This document shows, piece after piece, positions 1 through 7,996 of a stretch of DNA of 64,000 bases. The notes under the pieces are model-generated. The model made no database searches. It saw only the letters and a list, made by a program, of their open reading frames with translations, and was not told the DNA's origin. The stretch spans positions 186,001-250,000 of the forward strand of contig NZ_CAXUSG020000008.1 of NCBI RefSeq assembly GCF_964253915.1, read 5' to 3'. Within the stretch, counting starts at the first letter, position 1. Each line of letters opens with the position of its first letter. A program made the translations under genes and the position numbers. Origin of the DNA: Metarhizobium sp964253915. Lineage in GTDB: Bacteria > Pseudomonadota > Alphaproteobacteria > Rhizobiales > Rhizobiaceae.

Positions 1-1111
1 TCGGGATAGCCGACAGCGGCAACGCGACCGCCGAGATCAGCGTCGCGCGCCAGTTCCGCAGGAACAGGAAGACGACGACGATGGCAAGCAGCGACCCTTC
101 GATCAGCGTATGCATCGCCGCTTCGTAGTTGCCGTAGGTGAAGTAGACGGAGTCGTTGATCAGCTCCATCGAGACATTCGGGTTTGCGGCGCGCACCTTG
201 TCGAGGCTTGCGGCCACCGTCTCGGCGACGCTCACCTCGCTGGCGCCCTTCGAGCGGAAGACGCCGAATGTCACGACGGGCGTGTCGTTGTAGCGCGAGA
301 AGGATTTCGGCTCCTCGTAGGTGTCCTTGATGGTGCCCAGGTCCGAAAGCTTGACGAAGCGGCCGTTCGGCAGCGCAATCGTCGTGTCGGCCAGTTCGGC
401 GACATTGCGTTTGTCGCCGAGGACGCGGATCGCCTGCTCGGCGCCGGCCACCTGGCCGCGGCCCGAACCGAGGTCGATGTTGGTGCCGCGCAGCTGCTGA
501 TTGACGTTGACGGCGGTGATGCCGTAGGCGTTCAGCTTCTCGGCATTCAGCTCGATGCGCACTTCGCGATCGGCGCCGCCGTAACGGTCGACACGACCGA
601 TGCCGCTCTGTCCCTGCAGCGCCCGCTTGACGGTGTCGTCGACGAACCAGGACAGTTCTTCCAGCGTCATGTCGGGCGAGGAGACCGCAAAGGTCTGGAT
701 CGCCTGGCCCTCGACGTCGATCTTGGTGACGATCGGCTCCTCGACGGTGGCCGGCAGGTCGCTGCGGATGCGGTCGATGGCATCCTTGGTGTCCTGCACC
801 GCCTGCTCCGTCGGGATTTCCATGCGGAACATCACGAGGGTCTGCGACTGGCCGTCGGTCACCGTCGACTGGATTTCGTCGATGCCGGTGATCGAGGCGA
901 CCGCGTCTTCGATCTCCTTCGTCACCTGCATTTCGAGTTCGGCCGGCGAGGCGCCGCTTTGCGTTACGGTGACCGCGACCAGCGGAACGTCGATGTTCGG
1001 GAAGCGGGTGATCGGCAGGGCGTAGAACGACTGCAGGCCGACGACCAGCAGCAGGCCGAAGGCCAGCAGCGGCGCAATGGGATTGCGGATTGACCAGGCG
1101 GAAAAGTTCAT
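1..1111 (-). CDS. RND-family inner-membrane efflux permease (5' part only)
   Basis: This is the N-terminal ~370 residues of a proton-driven RND (AcrB/MexF-like) drug or solvent exporter; the rest lies beyond the left window edge. The start ATG at 1111 follows a GAGGG ribosome site. The protein begins MNFSAWSIRNPIAPLLAF with TM1 near residues 12-30, as usual in the family. A long periplasmic porter domain follows (SGASPAELEMQVTKEIEDA, then VDRYGGADREVRIELN). The segment before the edge (LLAIVVVFLFLRNWRATLIS) matches the RND TM2 region. The gene starts 15 bp after the membrane fusion protein gene and is clearly co-transcribed with it. The substrate cannot be inferred. Confidence 0.93.
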   Translation of the reverse strand, partial: MNFSAWSIRNPIAPLLAFGLLLVVGLQSFYALPITRFPNIDVPLVAVTVTQSGASPAELEMQVTKEIEDAVASITGIDEIQSTVTDGQSQTLVMFRMEIPTEQAVQDTKDAIDRIRSDLPATVEEPIVTKIDVEGQAIQTFAVSSPDMTLEELSWFVDDTVKRALQGQSGIGRVDRYGGADREVRIELNAEKLNAYGITAVNVNQQLRGTNIDLGSGRGQVAGAEQAIRVLGDKRNVAELADTTIALPNGRFVKLSDLGTIKDTYEEPKSFSRYNDTPVVTFGVFRSKGASEVSVAETVAASLDKVRAANPNVSMELINDSVYFTYGNYEAAMHTLIEGSLLAIVVVFLFLRNWRATLISAVALPLSAIP

Positions 1112-1126
1112 AAGATCAATCCCTCA

Positions 1127-2326
1127 TCAATTCGTTTGCGTCTGCGGCGTGCGGACCGGATTGATGCGGTCGCCATCGCGAACATAAGCACCGGCCTTGG
1201 CGACGACTTCATCGCCTTCCTTCAGGCCTTCGACGATCTGGATGAAGGCGCCGTCCTGGATGCCGGACTGCACCTTGACCAGCTTCACCACATCGTTTTC
1301 CACCTTGCGGGCGGTCGTTTCGCCGTCGCTGCCGGTCAAAAGCGCCGTCAGCGGCAGGGCAATGCCCTCAGCCGTCTCGATGGTGATCGTGGCGCTGCCA
1401 TACATGCCGGCACGCGCCTTCTCGCTGTCATCAAGGGCGATGTGTACCGAACCGAGGCGCGATACTGCATCGATGGAGGGCGAAACCAGCCGGACGCTGC
1501 CGTTCAGGGTCTCGCGGCTGCCGGCGAGCGCGATGGTTGCCTTCTGGCCGATCTTGATCTTGAGGATATCACCTTCGGACACGTCGGCGATCAGCTCCAG
1601 CGCGCCGTCCTGGATCAGCGTGAACAGCGGCTGGCCACCGGCCATCATCGCGATGGCGCCGACCTTGGCGTCGCGCGCCGAGATCACGCCGGCGACGGGC
1701 GCCTTGACGCTGGTGCGGGCAAGCCTGAGTTCGATATCGGCGATCTGGGCGTCCACCACCTTGATGTCGGCTTCGGCAACGGCGATGGAATGTTCGGCGG
1801 ACCGGGTGCGGGCTTCGGCGACAGTGGCGGCGGAGGTCAGTTGCTCGACCTGCGACGTCGACATGGTGCCGCTCTTGCCGAGGCGCACGGCGCGGTCTCG
1901 CTGGCGGATGGCGTCGTCGGCATTGGCGCGGGCTTCGGCGATCTGCGCCTGCAACTGCGCCACGGAGGCCTGGGCCTTGGCCTTGGTGGCTTCCATCTGG
2001 CTCTTCTGTAGAAGCAGCGCGTCGTCGTTGAGCACGGCGAGCACGCTATCGGCCTCGACGCGGTCGCCGACATCGGCGTTGAGCGCGCGGATCGACAAGC
2101 CGTCCACCTGTGGTTGGATGTAAATGTCGTTGACGGCACGGATGGTGCCGGTGGCGACGACCTTGTCCACCAGCGTCCGCGTCGCGACCGGCGTCACGAC
2201 GATGGCCGGGAACGTCTGGGTCGGTGCGGCTTCGGCAGGTTTATCCTCGGCGAAAACCGGTGACGTACCCGCGGCGATGAAAAGCAAGGCGAGAGCGGCG
2301 ACTGTCTGACGAGAACTGCGAACCAT
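1127..2326 (-). CDS. RND efflux periplasmic adaptor (membrane fusion protein)
   Basis: A 399-residue HlyD/AcrA-type adaptor that would link the RND permease encoded next to it to an outer-membrane channel. The chosen ATG at 2326 has GGA about 9 bases upstream and opens a typical signal peptide (MVRSSRQTVAALALLFIAAG, cleaved near VFAED). A longer frame upstream would place arginine-rich, non-conserved sequence before the signal and is rejected. The order is lipoyl half-motif (VVATGTIRAVNDIYIQPQVDG), a coiled-coil hairpin rich in Ala/Glu/Arg (about residues 100-180), the second lipoyl half (ARTSVKAPVAGVISARDAKVG), then beta-barrel and membrane-proximal domains. No outer-membrane factor gene is visible in the window. 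Confidence 0.92.
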   Translation of the reverse strand: MVRSSRQTVAALALLFIAAGTSPVFAEDKPAEAAPTQTFPAIVVTPVATRTLVDKVVATGTIRAVNDIYIQPQVDGLSIRALNADVGDRVEADSVLAVLNDDALLLQKSQMEATKAKAQASVAQLQAQIAEARANADDAIRQRDRAVRLGKSGTMSTSQVEQLTSAATVAEARTRSAEHSIAVAEADIKVVDAQIADIELRLARTSVKAPVAGVISARDAKVGAIAMMAGGQPLFTLIQDGALELIADVSEGDILKIKIGQKATIALAGSRETLNGSVRLVSPSIDAVSRLGSVHIALDDSEKARAGMYGSATITIETAEGIALPLTALLTGSDGETTARKVENDVVKLVKVQSGIQDGAFIQIVEGLKEGDEVVAKAGAYVRDGDRINPVRTPQTQTN

Positions 2327-2481
2327 ACGAACGTTTCCAAAATTTTCGAAGCATTTGCGCCGAGTTCGCGCGTTTTCCAACGCGAAATGGCCCTGCAATG
2401 GATGAAGCAGTAAAGGTTCCGTCGCAGCATGTCCGATCCCCCTTGATCGTACACACGCATGCGCATCCTCAACGCGCAATC

Positions 2482-2493
2482 CCTAGGCCTAGG
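2482..2493. promoter_or_regulatory. Perfect 12-bp palindrome, possible operator of the efflux operon
   Basis: CCTAGGCCTAGG is a perfect palindrome about 155 bp upstream of the adaptor start codon. CTAG is normally rare in GC-rich genomes, and here it occurs twice within 12 bp. Position and symmetry suit a repressor or activator site, but no regulator is identified. Confidence 0.35.
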
Positions 2494-2635
2494 TGGTGAC
2501 GGGCGAGGCCGCTGACAAGCATAGGGTCGAAAATACTGCCTTGGCACAGCCTTGTAATTAGTTGCGGCGCACAAATCAACGCCGATTCAGTGATGCCAAC
2601 ATCACGATTTTTGACGAAATAGCAAATAAACTATT

Positions 2636-2672
2636 GAAATATAAAGGCGCGCGAAGAATTTCTCCACGCGCC
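2636..2672 (-). terminator. Terminator of the pyrimidine ABC transporter operon
   Basis: Read leftward, a GGCGCG...CGCGCC hairpin is followed by the T-rich run TTTATATTT. It lies 34 bp after the stop of the substrate-binding protein gene, the last gene of the operon. Confidence 0.6.
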
Positions 2673-2705
2673 CCGTTAAGCATACCGCCAAGATGTGTTG
2701 CGGTT

Positions 2706-3695
2706 TTATTTCAGAGCGGCGTCGGTGATCTCATGCGTCCAGGCGCCTGTCGGCTCCTTGGTGATGACCGGGTCGGAGCCGCCGCCGAGCAGCGTCTTGA
2801 CAGTACGCTGGTAGTCGGCCTCGGCAAGCGCGCCGTTGGAGCCGGCCGTCAGCTTGGCGACTTCGCCCATCATGCGCTTCTGGTGCTGTTCGGTCTGCGC
2901 GCCGCTGGCGTCGTTCTCAAGCACGATGCCGGCTGCTTCGTCCGGGTTCTCCTCGGCATATTTCCAGCCCTTCATCGAAGCGCGGACGAACTTGACCATC
3001 TTTTCCTTGAAGGCGGCGTCCTTGAGCTTGTCTTCGAGAACGTAGAGGCCGTCTTCCAGCGTCGCCACGCCTTCGTCCTCATACTTGAAGGTCACCAGGT
3101 CTTCCGCCTTGATGCCGGCATCGATGACCTGCCAGTATTCGTTGTAGGTCATGGTGGAGATGCAGGCCGCCTGCTTCTGCAACAGCGGATCGACGTTGAA
3201 ACCCTGTTTCAGCACGGTCACGCCATCGGCGCCGCCTTCGGTCGGGATCTTCAGGTGTGCCATCCAGGAGAGGAACGGATATTCGTTGCCGAAGAACCAG
3301 ACGCCGAGTGTCTTGCCCTTGAAGTCGTCCGGCTTGGTGATGCCGGTTTCCTTGAGGCAGGTCAGCATCATGCCCGAAGACTTGAAGGGCTGGGCGATGT
3401 TGACGAGCGGCACGCCCTTTTCGCGGGTGGCGAGCGCCGAGGGCATCCAGTCGACGATCACGTCGGCGCCGCCGCCGGCCAGCACCTGCGGCGGTGCGAT
3501 GTCCGGGCCGCCCGGCTTGATTTCGACGTCGAGGCCTTCTTCCTCATAAAAGCCCTTGTCCTTGGCGACGTAATAGCCGCCGAACTGGGCCTGGGTGACC
3601 CACTTGAGCTGTAGGACGACCTTGTCGGCGGCCATCGCCTGGGCCGCCATCAGCGACATGGCGCTTGCCAGGAGCAGCGATGCGATTTTTTTCAT
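2706..3695 (-). CDS. NMT1/THI5-like ABC transporter substrate-binding protein
   Basis: A 329-residue periplasmic binding protein with a clear signal peptide (MKKIASLLLASAMSLMAAQA, cleaved after AMA). It has the NMT1/THI5/SsuA fold signature: LKWVTQAQFGGYYVAKDKGF at the mature N-terminus, then a long region where GKTLGVWFFGNEYPF lines the cleft. Relatives bind pyrimidine-like heterocycles, riboflavin or sulfonates. Neighbouring permeases, the ATPase and the pyrimidine-degrading enzymes downstream make uracil/thymine, dihydropyrimidine or a related base the most likely ligand; that is inference. The start is set by the signal peptide; sequence further upstream is non-conserved. It is the last gene of the leftward operon, followed by a terminator. 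Confidence 0.88.
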   Translation of the reverse strand: MKKIASLLLASAMSLMAAQAMAADKVVLQLKWVTQAQFGGYYVAKDKGFYEEEGLDVEIKPGGPDIAPPQVLAGGGADVIVDWMPSALATREKGVPLVNIAQPFKSSGMMLTCLKETGITKPDDFKGKTLGVWFFGNEYPFLSWMAHLKIPTEGGADGVTVLKQGFNVDPLLQKQAACISTMTYNEYWQVIDAGIKAEDLVTFKYEDEGVATLEDGLYVLEDKLKDAAFKEKMVKFVRASMKGWKYAEENPDEAAGIVLENDASGAQTEQHQKRMMGEVAKLTAGSNGALAEADYQRTVKTLLGGGSDPVITKEPTGAWTHEITDAALK

Positions 3696-3714
3696 TATTC
3701 TGTTCCCTCTATTG

Positions 3715-4581
3715 TTACGCCTGTCCACCACGGACAGACGGATGCCAGAAGGTGACGGCGCGCTCGGCGAGCGCCACCACCCCGTAGAAGGCCGAACCGG
3801 CGACCGCGGCGACCGCGATCTCGGCCCAGACCATGTCGACATTGCTTCGCCCCACTTCCGTGGAGATGCGGAAACCCATGCCGACGATGGGTGTCCCGAA
3901 GAATTCTGCCACGATGGCGCCGATCAGGGCCAGCGTGGAATTGATCTTCAAGGCATTGAAGATAAACGGCCCGGCGGCCGGCAGGCGCAGCTTCGTCAGC
4001 GTCTGCCACCAGCTGGCTGCATAGGTGCGCATCAGGTCGCGCTCCATGGCGCTGGTGGAGGCCAGCCCCTGCACCGTGTTCACCAGCATCGGGAAGAAGG
4101 TCATGATGACGACGACGGCGACCTTCGACTGCCAGTCGAAGCCGAACCACATCACCATGATCGGCGCAACGCCGACGATCGGCAGGGCCGAGACGAAATT
4201 GCCGATCGGCAGCAGGCCTTTCTGCAGGAAGGGCGAGCGGTCGATGGCGATCGCCACCAGGAAACCGAGGCCGCAGCCGAAGATGTAGCCGGTGATCACC
4301 GATTTCAGGAAGGTCTGCTGGAAATCCGCCCAGAGCGTCGGCACGGAATGGGTCAGCCGCGTCCAGATCATCGACGGTGCCGGCAAGAGGATCGAGGGGA
4401 TGTTGAACCCCCGCACCACGCCTTCCCAGAGGACGAGGATGGTGACCCCGAACAGAACAGGCACGGCGATGCGGGCGGCGCGGTTGGCGGCGAAGCTCCG
4501 GAATTTCTGCCGCACCAGCCATTCGTTGAAGGCCCAGGCGAGGATCCAGAACAGGATGGCACCGATCAGGTAACCGATCAT
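3715..4581 (-). CDS. ABC transporter permease (TauC/SsuC type)
   Basis: A 288-residue inner-membrane permease with about six hydrophobic segments and the BPD_transp_1 EAA-loop region (MERDLMRTYAASWWQTLTKLRLPAAGPFIFNAL) that docks on the ATPase. The start ATG at 4581 overlaps the stop of the upstream permease by ATGA, indicating translational coupling. The two permeases are only moderately alike and probably form a heterodimer. It acts with the binding protein at 2706 and the ATPase at 5837. Confidence 0.9.
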   Translation of the reverse strand: MIGYLIGAILFWILAWAFNEWLVRQKFRSFAANRAARIAVPVLFGVTILVLWEGVVRGFNIPSILLPAPSMIWTRLTHSVPTLWADFQQTFLKSVITGYIFGCGLGFLVAIAIDRSPFLQKGLLPIGNFVSALPIVGVAPIMVMWFGFDWQSKVAVVVIMTFFPMLVNTVQGLASTSAMERDLMRTYAASWWQTLTKLRLPAAGPFIFNALKINSTLALIGAIVAEFFGTPIVGMGFRISTEVGRSNVDMVWAEIAVAAVAGSAFYGVVALAERAVTFWHPSVRGGQA

Positions 4582-5462
4582 GGCTTGACCCCCATGCGCT
4601 TGAGAACGGAGGCATGGGCGAAGCCGACAATGGTGACGAGCACCGCCGCCAGCCCAGCCGCCATGAACAGCGCTGCCCAGATCTGCACCGTCTGGCCGTA
4701 ATAGGAGCCGGAGAGCAGGCGGGCACCGAGGCCGGCGACGGCGCCGGTCGGCAGTTCGCCGACGATGGCGCCGACCAGCGAGATGGCGATAGCCACCTTC
4801 AAGGAGGTGAAGAGATAGGGCATCGAGGCCGGCCAGCGCAGCTTCCAGAAGGTCTGGGCGCCGCTGGCATTGTAGGTGTGCATCAGGTCGAGATAGATCT
4901 GTTCCGGACTGCGCAGGCCCTTCACCATGCCGACGACGATCGGGAAGAAGGAGAGATAGGTCGAGATCAGCGCCTTCGGCAGCAGGCCGGAAATGCCGAT
5001 CGAGTTCAGGACGACGATGATCATCGGCGCGACGGCGAGGATCGGGATGGTCTGGCTGGCGATGACCCAAGGCATCAGCGAACGATCCATCGCCTTGTTA
5101 TGGACGATGCCGATGGCGAGCAGGATGCCGAGCACGGTGCCGATGGCAAAGCCCAGAAGCGTCGCCGAGAGCGTGATCCAGGTGTGGTAGATGAGGCTGC
5201 GTTTCGAGGTGATCGCCTTGTTGATCGTCGTGTCCCACAGCTCGACGACGATCTGGTGCGGCGCCGGCAGCACCGGCCGCTCCTGCACGAAAGTTTTCGG
5301 CAGGATTTCCATGAAGGTGATCGGGGTGTTGGCGCGCGCCGCCTGGTCGCGTTCGAAGGGTGCGTTCAGCACGACGACGAAGACATGCCAGATGACCAGG
5401 ATGACGAGGATGACGGTGAGGATGGGCAGGACGCGGTCCTTGAGGAAGCTTGGCTGCTTCAT
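4578..5462 (-). CDS. ABC transporter permease (TauC/SsuC type)
   Basis: A 294-residue permease starting MKQPSFLKDRVLPILTVILV, with TM1 at about residues 10-30. A periplasmic stretch, then the BPD_transp_1 domain follows, with an EAA-type loop (IYLDLMHTYNASGAQTFWKLRWPASMPYLF). It begins 2 bp after the stop of the small DMT-like gene and overlaps the second permease by four bases. All four importer genes therefore lie in one leftward operon with the embedded small membrane protein. Confidence 0.9.
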   Translation of the reverse strand: MKQPSFLKDRVLPILTVILVILVIWHVFVVVLNAPFERDQAARANTPITFMEILPKTFVQERPVLPAPHQIVVELWDTTINKAITSKRSLIYHTWITLSATLLGFAIGTVLGILLAIGIVHNKAMDRSLMPWVIASQTIPILAVAPMIIVVLNSIGISGLLPKALISTYLSFFPIVVGMVKGLRSPEQIYLDLMHTYNASGAQTFWKLRWPASMPYLFTSLKVAIAISLVGAIVGELPTGAVAGLGARLLSGSYYGQTVQIWAALFMAAGLAAVLVTIVGFAHASVLKRMGVKP

Positions 5463-5464
5463 GT

Positions 5465-5800
5465 TCAAGCCTTTCCTGGACCGGGAAACAGCATGAGCGC
5501 CATGGCAACGGCGCCGACGGCGACACCGATCAGCTGCGTCGTCGACAGCCGTTCGCCGAAGACCACCATGGCGATGACATTGATCAGCAGCAGCTGGGCA
5601 ATGGCGGAAATCGATACGGCCATGGCCAGGCCGCCCTCGCGCATCAGCTTCAGCATCACCAGATTGCCGACGCAATAAAGGCCGAGCGAAAAGATGAGCA
5701 TGGGGATGCTGTTGCTGCTGATATAGGCGCGTGATGCGGTGGCGGCCGAGAGAAACGTGCCGAGCGCGACGGCGAGCCAGAGAAGGAAAGGGAGCTTCAT
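5465..5800 (-). CDS. Small four-TM membrane protein of the DMT/SMR-EamA type
   Basis: A 111-residue protein with four predicted membrane spans, about the length of small multidrug resistance proteins. The last two helices (FGERLSTTQLIGVAVGAVAMALML) carry the typical EamA/SMR end. The first helix (LLWLAVALGTFLSAATA) lacks the membrane glutamate (Glu14 of EmrE) that SMR drug exporters need, so it is probably not a drug pump. It is squeezed between the ATPase (36 bp) and permease (2 bp) genes of the importer operon. It may be an accessory exporter of a degradation product or an importer subunit; neither role is shown. Confidence 0.75.
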   Translation of the reverse strand: MKLPFLLWLAVALGTFLSAATASRAYISSNSIPMLIFSLGLYCVGNLVMLKLMREGGLAMAVSISAIAQLLLINVIAMVVFGERLSTTQLIGVAVGAVAMALMLFPGPGKA

Positions 5801-5836
5801 CGGCGGCGGTCCTGCGTCTGGTTCAAGTGGGAGGAC

Positions 5837-6634
5837 CTATTCGTCATAGCTGTGTCCCGCACGCAGGCCTTCGCGCACCCGATGCGCGATTTCCAGAAAC
5901 TCTGGCGTTTCGCGGATGCCGAGCGGCCGTTCGGCCGGCAGGGTGGATTCGATGACGTCGGTCACCCGGCCGGGCCGCGGCGACATGACGACGATCTTGG
6001 TGGAGAGATAGACGGCTTCCGGGATCGAATGGGTGACAAAGCAGATCGTCTTGTTGGTGCGCGCCCAGAGCTTCAGCAGCTGCTCATTCAAATGGTCGCG
6101 GACGATTTCGTCCAGGGCGCCGAAGGGTTCGTCCATCAACAGCAGGTCGGCATCGAAGGCGAGTGCGCGGGCGATGGAGGCGCGCTGCTGCATGCCGCCG
6201 GAGAGTTGCCAGGGAAATTTCTTGCCGAAACCGGTGAGGTTGACGAGGTCGAGGGTGCGCTCGATGCGCTTCTTCTTCTCGTCGGCGGAAAAACCCATGA
6301 TCTCCAGCGGCAGGGCGATGTTCTTCTCGATCGTTCGCCAGGGGTAGAGCGCGGCGGCCTGGAAGACGTAGCCATAGGCGCGCGCCTTGCGGGCTTCTTC
6401 CGGCGACATGCCGTTGACGGAGATGCTGCCGGAGGTCGGCTGTTCGAGATCGGCGATGACACGCAGGAAGGTGGTCTTGCCGCAGCCCGACGGGCCGATG
6501 AACGAGACAAAGTCACCCTTGCGGACGTCGAGATCGACGCCGGTCAGGGCGTTGACGGGACCGTCATTGGTATGGAACGTCAGGCCTAGCCCTGTGGCGC
6601 GAACGACGGTTTCATTGGATATTGGCATGGTCAC
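5837..6634 (-). CDS. ABC transporter ATP-binding protein (TauB/SsuB type)
   Basis: A 265-residue cytoplasmic ATPase energising the importer. Visible motifs are Walker A GPSGCGKT (about residues 48-55), the Q-loop, signature LSGGMQQR, Walker B LLLMDEPFGALD and the switch histidine in FVTHSIPEA, all typical of the nitrate/sulfonate/taurine group. The likely start is GTG at 6634 with AGGAG ten bases upstream; an ATG two codons further in is the alternative. It is the first gene of the leftward operon, and its promoter shares the 125-bp gap with the divergent cupin gene. Confidence 0.9.
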   Translation of the reverse strand: MTMPISNETVVRATGLGLTFHTNDGPVNALTGVDLDVRKGDFVSFIGPSGCGKTTFLRVIADLEQPTSGSISVNGMSPEEARKARAYGYVFQAAALYPWRTIEKNIALPLEIMGFSADEKKKRIERTLDLVNLTGFGKKFPWQLSGGMQQRASIARALAFDADLLLMDEPFGALDEIVRDHLNEQLLKLWARTNKTICFVTHSIPEAVYLSTKIVVMSPRPGRVTDVIESTLPAERPLGIRETPEFLEIAHRVREGLRAGHSYDE

Positions 6635-6676
6635 CCGATATGGTCTCCTGCATCGCGCCGGATGCGTCGAGGATGT

Positions 6677-6745
6677 GTTCTATCTTTTTGTTTTTTCGCA
6701 GTTCCGGACGCAAGACCGCTACACACTTTTGCTGAAACTGCTCTA
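6677..6745. repeat. Dispersed rhizobial intergenic repeat, copy 1
   Basis: The core CACTTTTGCTGAAACTGCTCT at 6724-6744 nearly equals the sequence at 33697-33717 (three differences). Both lie just upstream of a start codon on the + strand. Elements of this appearance are scattered through Rhizobiaceae intergenic regions (from memory, not searched). It occupies most of the space between the ABC operon and the cupin gene. Confidence 0.5.
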
Positions 6746-6759
6746 GAGGAGAGAATAGC

Positions 6760-7173
6760 ATGTCATCACCCTCGCTTGCCGAATGCAAGCTGATCCGCCC
6801 GACCGTCCCCTATGACGGCAAGCAGGGCTTTTCGTATCTGGAGGGCATCTCGGCCGAGACGACCGGATCGAAGGGGATTGCAATGATGCTTCTGACAGTG
6901 CCGCCGGGTGGCCGCGCCAAGGCGCATATGCATGAGGCCCACGAAACGGCGATCTTCGTGCTGTCGGGCGAGGTGGAGACTTTTTACGGCCACAACCTCG
7001 AACACCGGATCATCACCAAGGCCGGCGACATGTTCTACATTCCGCCGGGCATGCCGCACCTGCCGGTCAACCGCTCGAAGACGGAGCCCTGCAGCGCCGT
7101 CATCGCCCGCACCGATCCCAACGAGCAGGAAAGCGTCGTCCTGCTGCCGGACCTGGAAAAGCTGGCGGACTGA
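6760..7173 (+). CDS. Cupin-domain protein
   Basis: A 137-residue single-domain cupin. The first motif is read in KAHMHEAHETAIFVLSGEVE (His/His/Glu metal ligands, roughly residues 53-72) and the second in GDMFYIPPGMPHLPVN (about 93-108, metal His before LPVN). The start has GAGGAG just upstream. It is transcribed divergently from the ABC importer operon and ends six bases before a convergent small secreted-protein gene. Small cupins can be isomerases, dioxygenases or ligand sensors; nothing here decides which. Its location suggests a link to pyrimidine or other heterocycle metabolism. Confidence 0.85.
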   Translation: MSSPSLAECKLIRPTVPYDGKQGFSYLEGISAETTGSKGIAMMLLTVPPGGRAKAHMHEAHETAIFVLSGEVETFYGHNLEHRIITKAGDMFYIPPGMPHLPVNRSKTEPCSAVIARTDPNEQESVVLLPDLEKLAD

Positions 7174-7178
7174 GGCGG

Positions 7179-7553
7179 TCACTTGCATTTTTTCAGCGGC
7201 CCCCAGCTTGCCCCATCGGGCAGATCGATCTTGTAGCTGTCCTTGCCGACCTTGCTGATCTTCACCTTCAAGTCGACGCCTTCGTCGGTGCCTTCTTCCT
7301 GGCAGGCGACGGTGGCATCGAAACCATCGGCGGTCTTGCCGTCGATGGTCGTGAACTCGCAGAAGGAGGCAGCGGTGGTGATCGCTTCCTTGTCCAGCAG
7401 GAAGAAATCGTCCGAGCCGTTCGTCTCGCCGGTGTTGGCGTAGAGGCAGCCGTCCTTGTTGCCGTAGCTGGCATCCAGCGGCGCCTCGGCAGCCCAGGCC
7501 GCCGGCGCAATCATCAAGGCCGCAAACAGCGCCGGAAGGCGGCTTCTGTTCAT
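7179..7553 (-). CDS. Small secreted cysteine-containing protein, paralogue A
   Basis: A 124-residue protein of unknown function with a clear signal peptide (MNRSRLPALFAALMIAPAA, cleaved at AWA-AE). The mature part has four cysteines (in DGCLYA, SFCEFT, VACQEE and the C-terminal KKCK) that could form two disulfides. It resembles the next gene upstream in length, signal peptide, the SYG-x3-GC motif after the signal, and the W...L...KC/RC end, so the pair is a tandem duplication. The start is set by the signal peptide. It probably follows dihydropyrimidinase in the same transcript, 62 bp after paralogue B. Confidence 0.75.
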   Translation of the reverse strand: MNRSRLPALFAALMIAPAAWAAEAPLDASYGNKDGCLYANTGETNGSDDFFLLDKEAITTAASFCEFTTIDGKTADGFDATVACQEEGTDEGVDLKVKISKVGKDSYKIDLPDGASWGPLKKCK

Positions 7554-7615
7554 CGCTCTCCCTTTTGCATCACCGTTCCGGCAGGTCCTGTGACCGGCCT
7601 TGCCAGCGGACAGCC

Positions 7616-7996
7616 TTATTGGCATCGTGCGAGAGCCTCCCATCTCTGCCCATCCTTGAAAACGACGTTGTAGCTGTTCTTCCCGTTCGGGATGATCTCG
7701 ATGCTCTCCGGCCAGTCGCCTCCCTCACCCTCGTTGCCGCAGGATGCCGTCGCCGAAAAGCGGCCATCGGCACCGGCCTGTACCGTCTGGAACAGGCAGA
7801 GCGATGCGAAGGTCCGGACGAATTCATGGGTCAGGAGCTTGAATTCGCCATGGTCCTCCGGGTCGTCGGTGCGGGCGAAGACGCAGCCGCGTTCGTCGCC
7901 ATACGATCCTTCGATCGGCAAGGTCTCCGCGCCTGCCAGCGATGGGCAGGCGACAAGCGCCAGGGCCAGGCAGCGGGCGGCGGAACGCAGCATCAT
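7616..7996 (-). CDS. Small secreted cysteine-containing protein, paralogue B
   Basis: A 126-residue protein with a signal peptide (MMLRSAARCLALALVACPSL, cleaved near AGA-ET). The mature motif SYGDERGCVFARTDD parallels SYGNKDGCLYANTGE of paralogue A. Mature cysteines lie in RGCVF, ASLCLF, ASCGNE and the final RCQ. Its ATG overlaps the hydA stop (ATGA), so its translation is coupled to dihydropyrimidinase. No family is recognised. The coupling suggests a periplasmic role in the same process, but this is inference. Confidence 0.75.
   Translation of the reverse strand: MMLRSAARCLALALVACPSLAGAETLPIEGSYGDERGCVFARTDDPEDHGEFKLLTHEFVRTFASLCLFQTVQAGADGRFSATASCGNEGEGGDWPESIEIIPNGKNSYNVVFKDGQRWEALARCQ

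Larger units (their letters stand above)
2327..2705. other. Intergenic region upstream of the efflux operon
   Basis: A 379-bp stretch without a credible gene. The part next to 2327 should carry the leftward promoter of the adaptor-permease operon. A perfect palindrome sits at 2482-2493 and a leftward terminator for the ABC operon at 2636-2672. No adjacent TetR or LysR regulator for the pump is present, so control must come from elsewhere. Confidence 0.6.

Noticed and set aside
3696..6759. Thiamine (TPP) riboswitch for the THI5-like importer
   Set aside because: I saw no THI-box-like conserved sequence upstream of the ATPase or binding-protein genes, and the neighbours are pyrimidine-degrading rather than thiamine genes.
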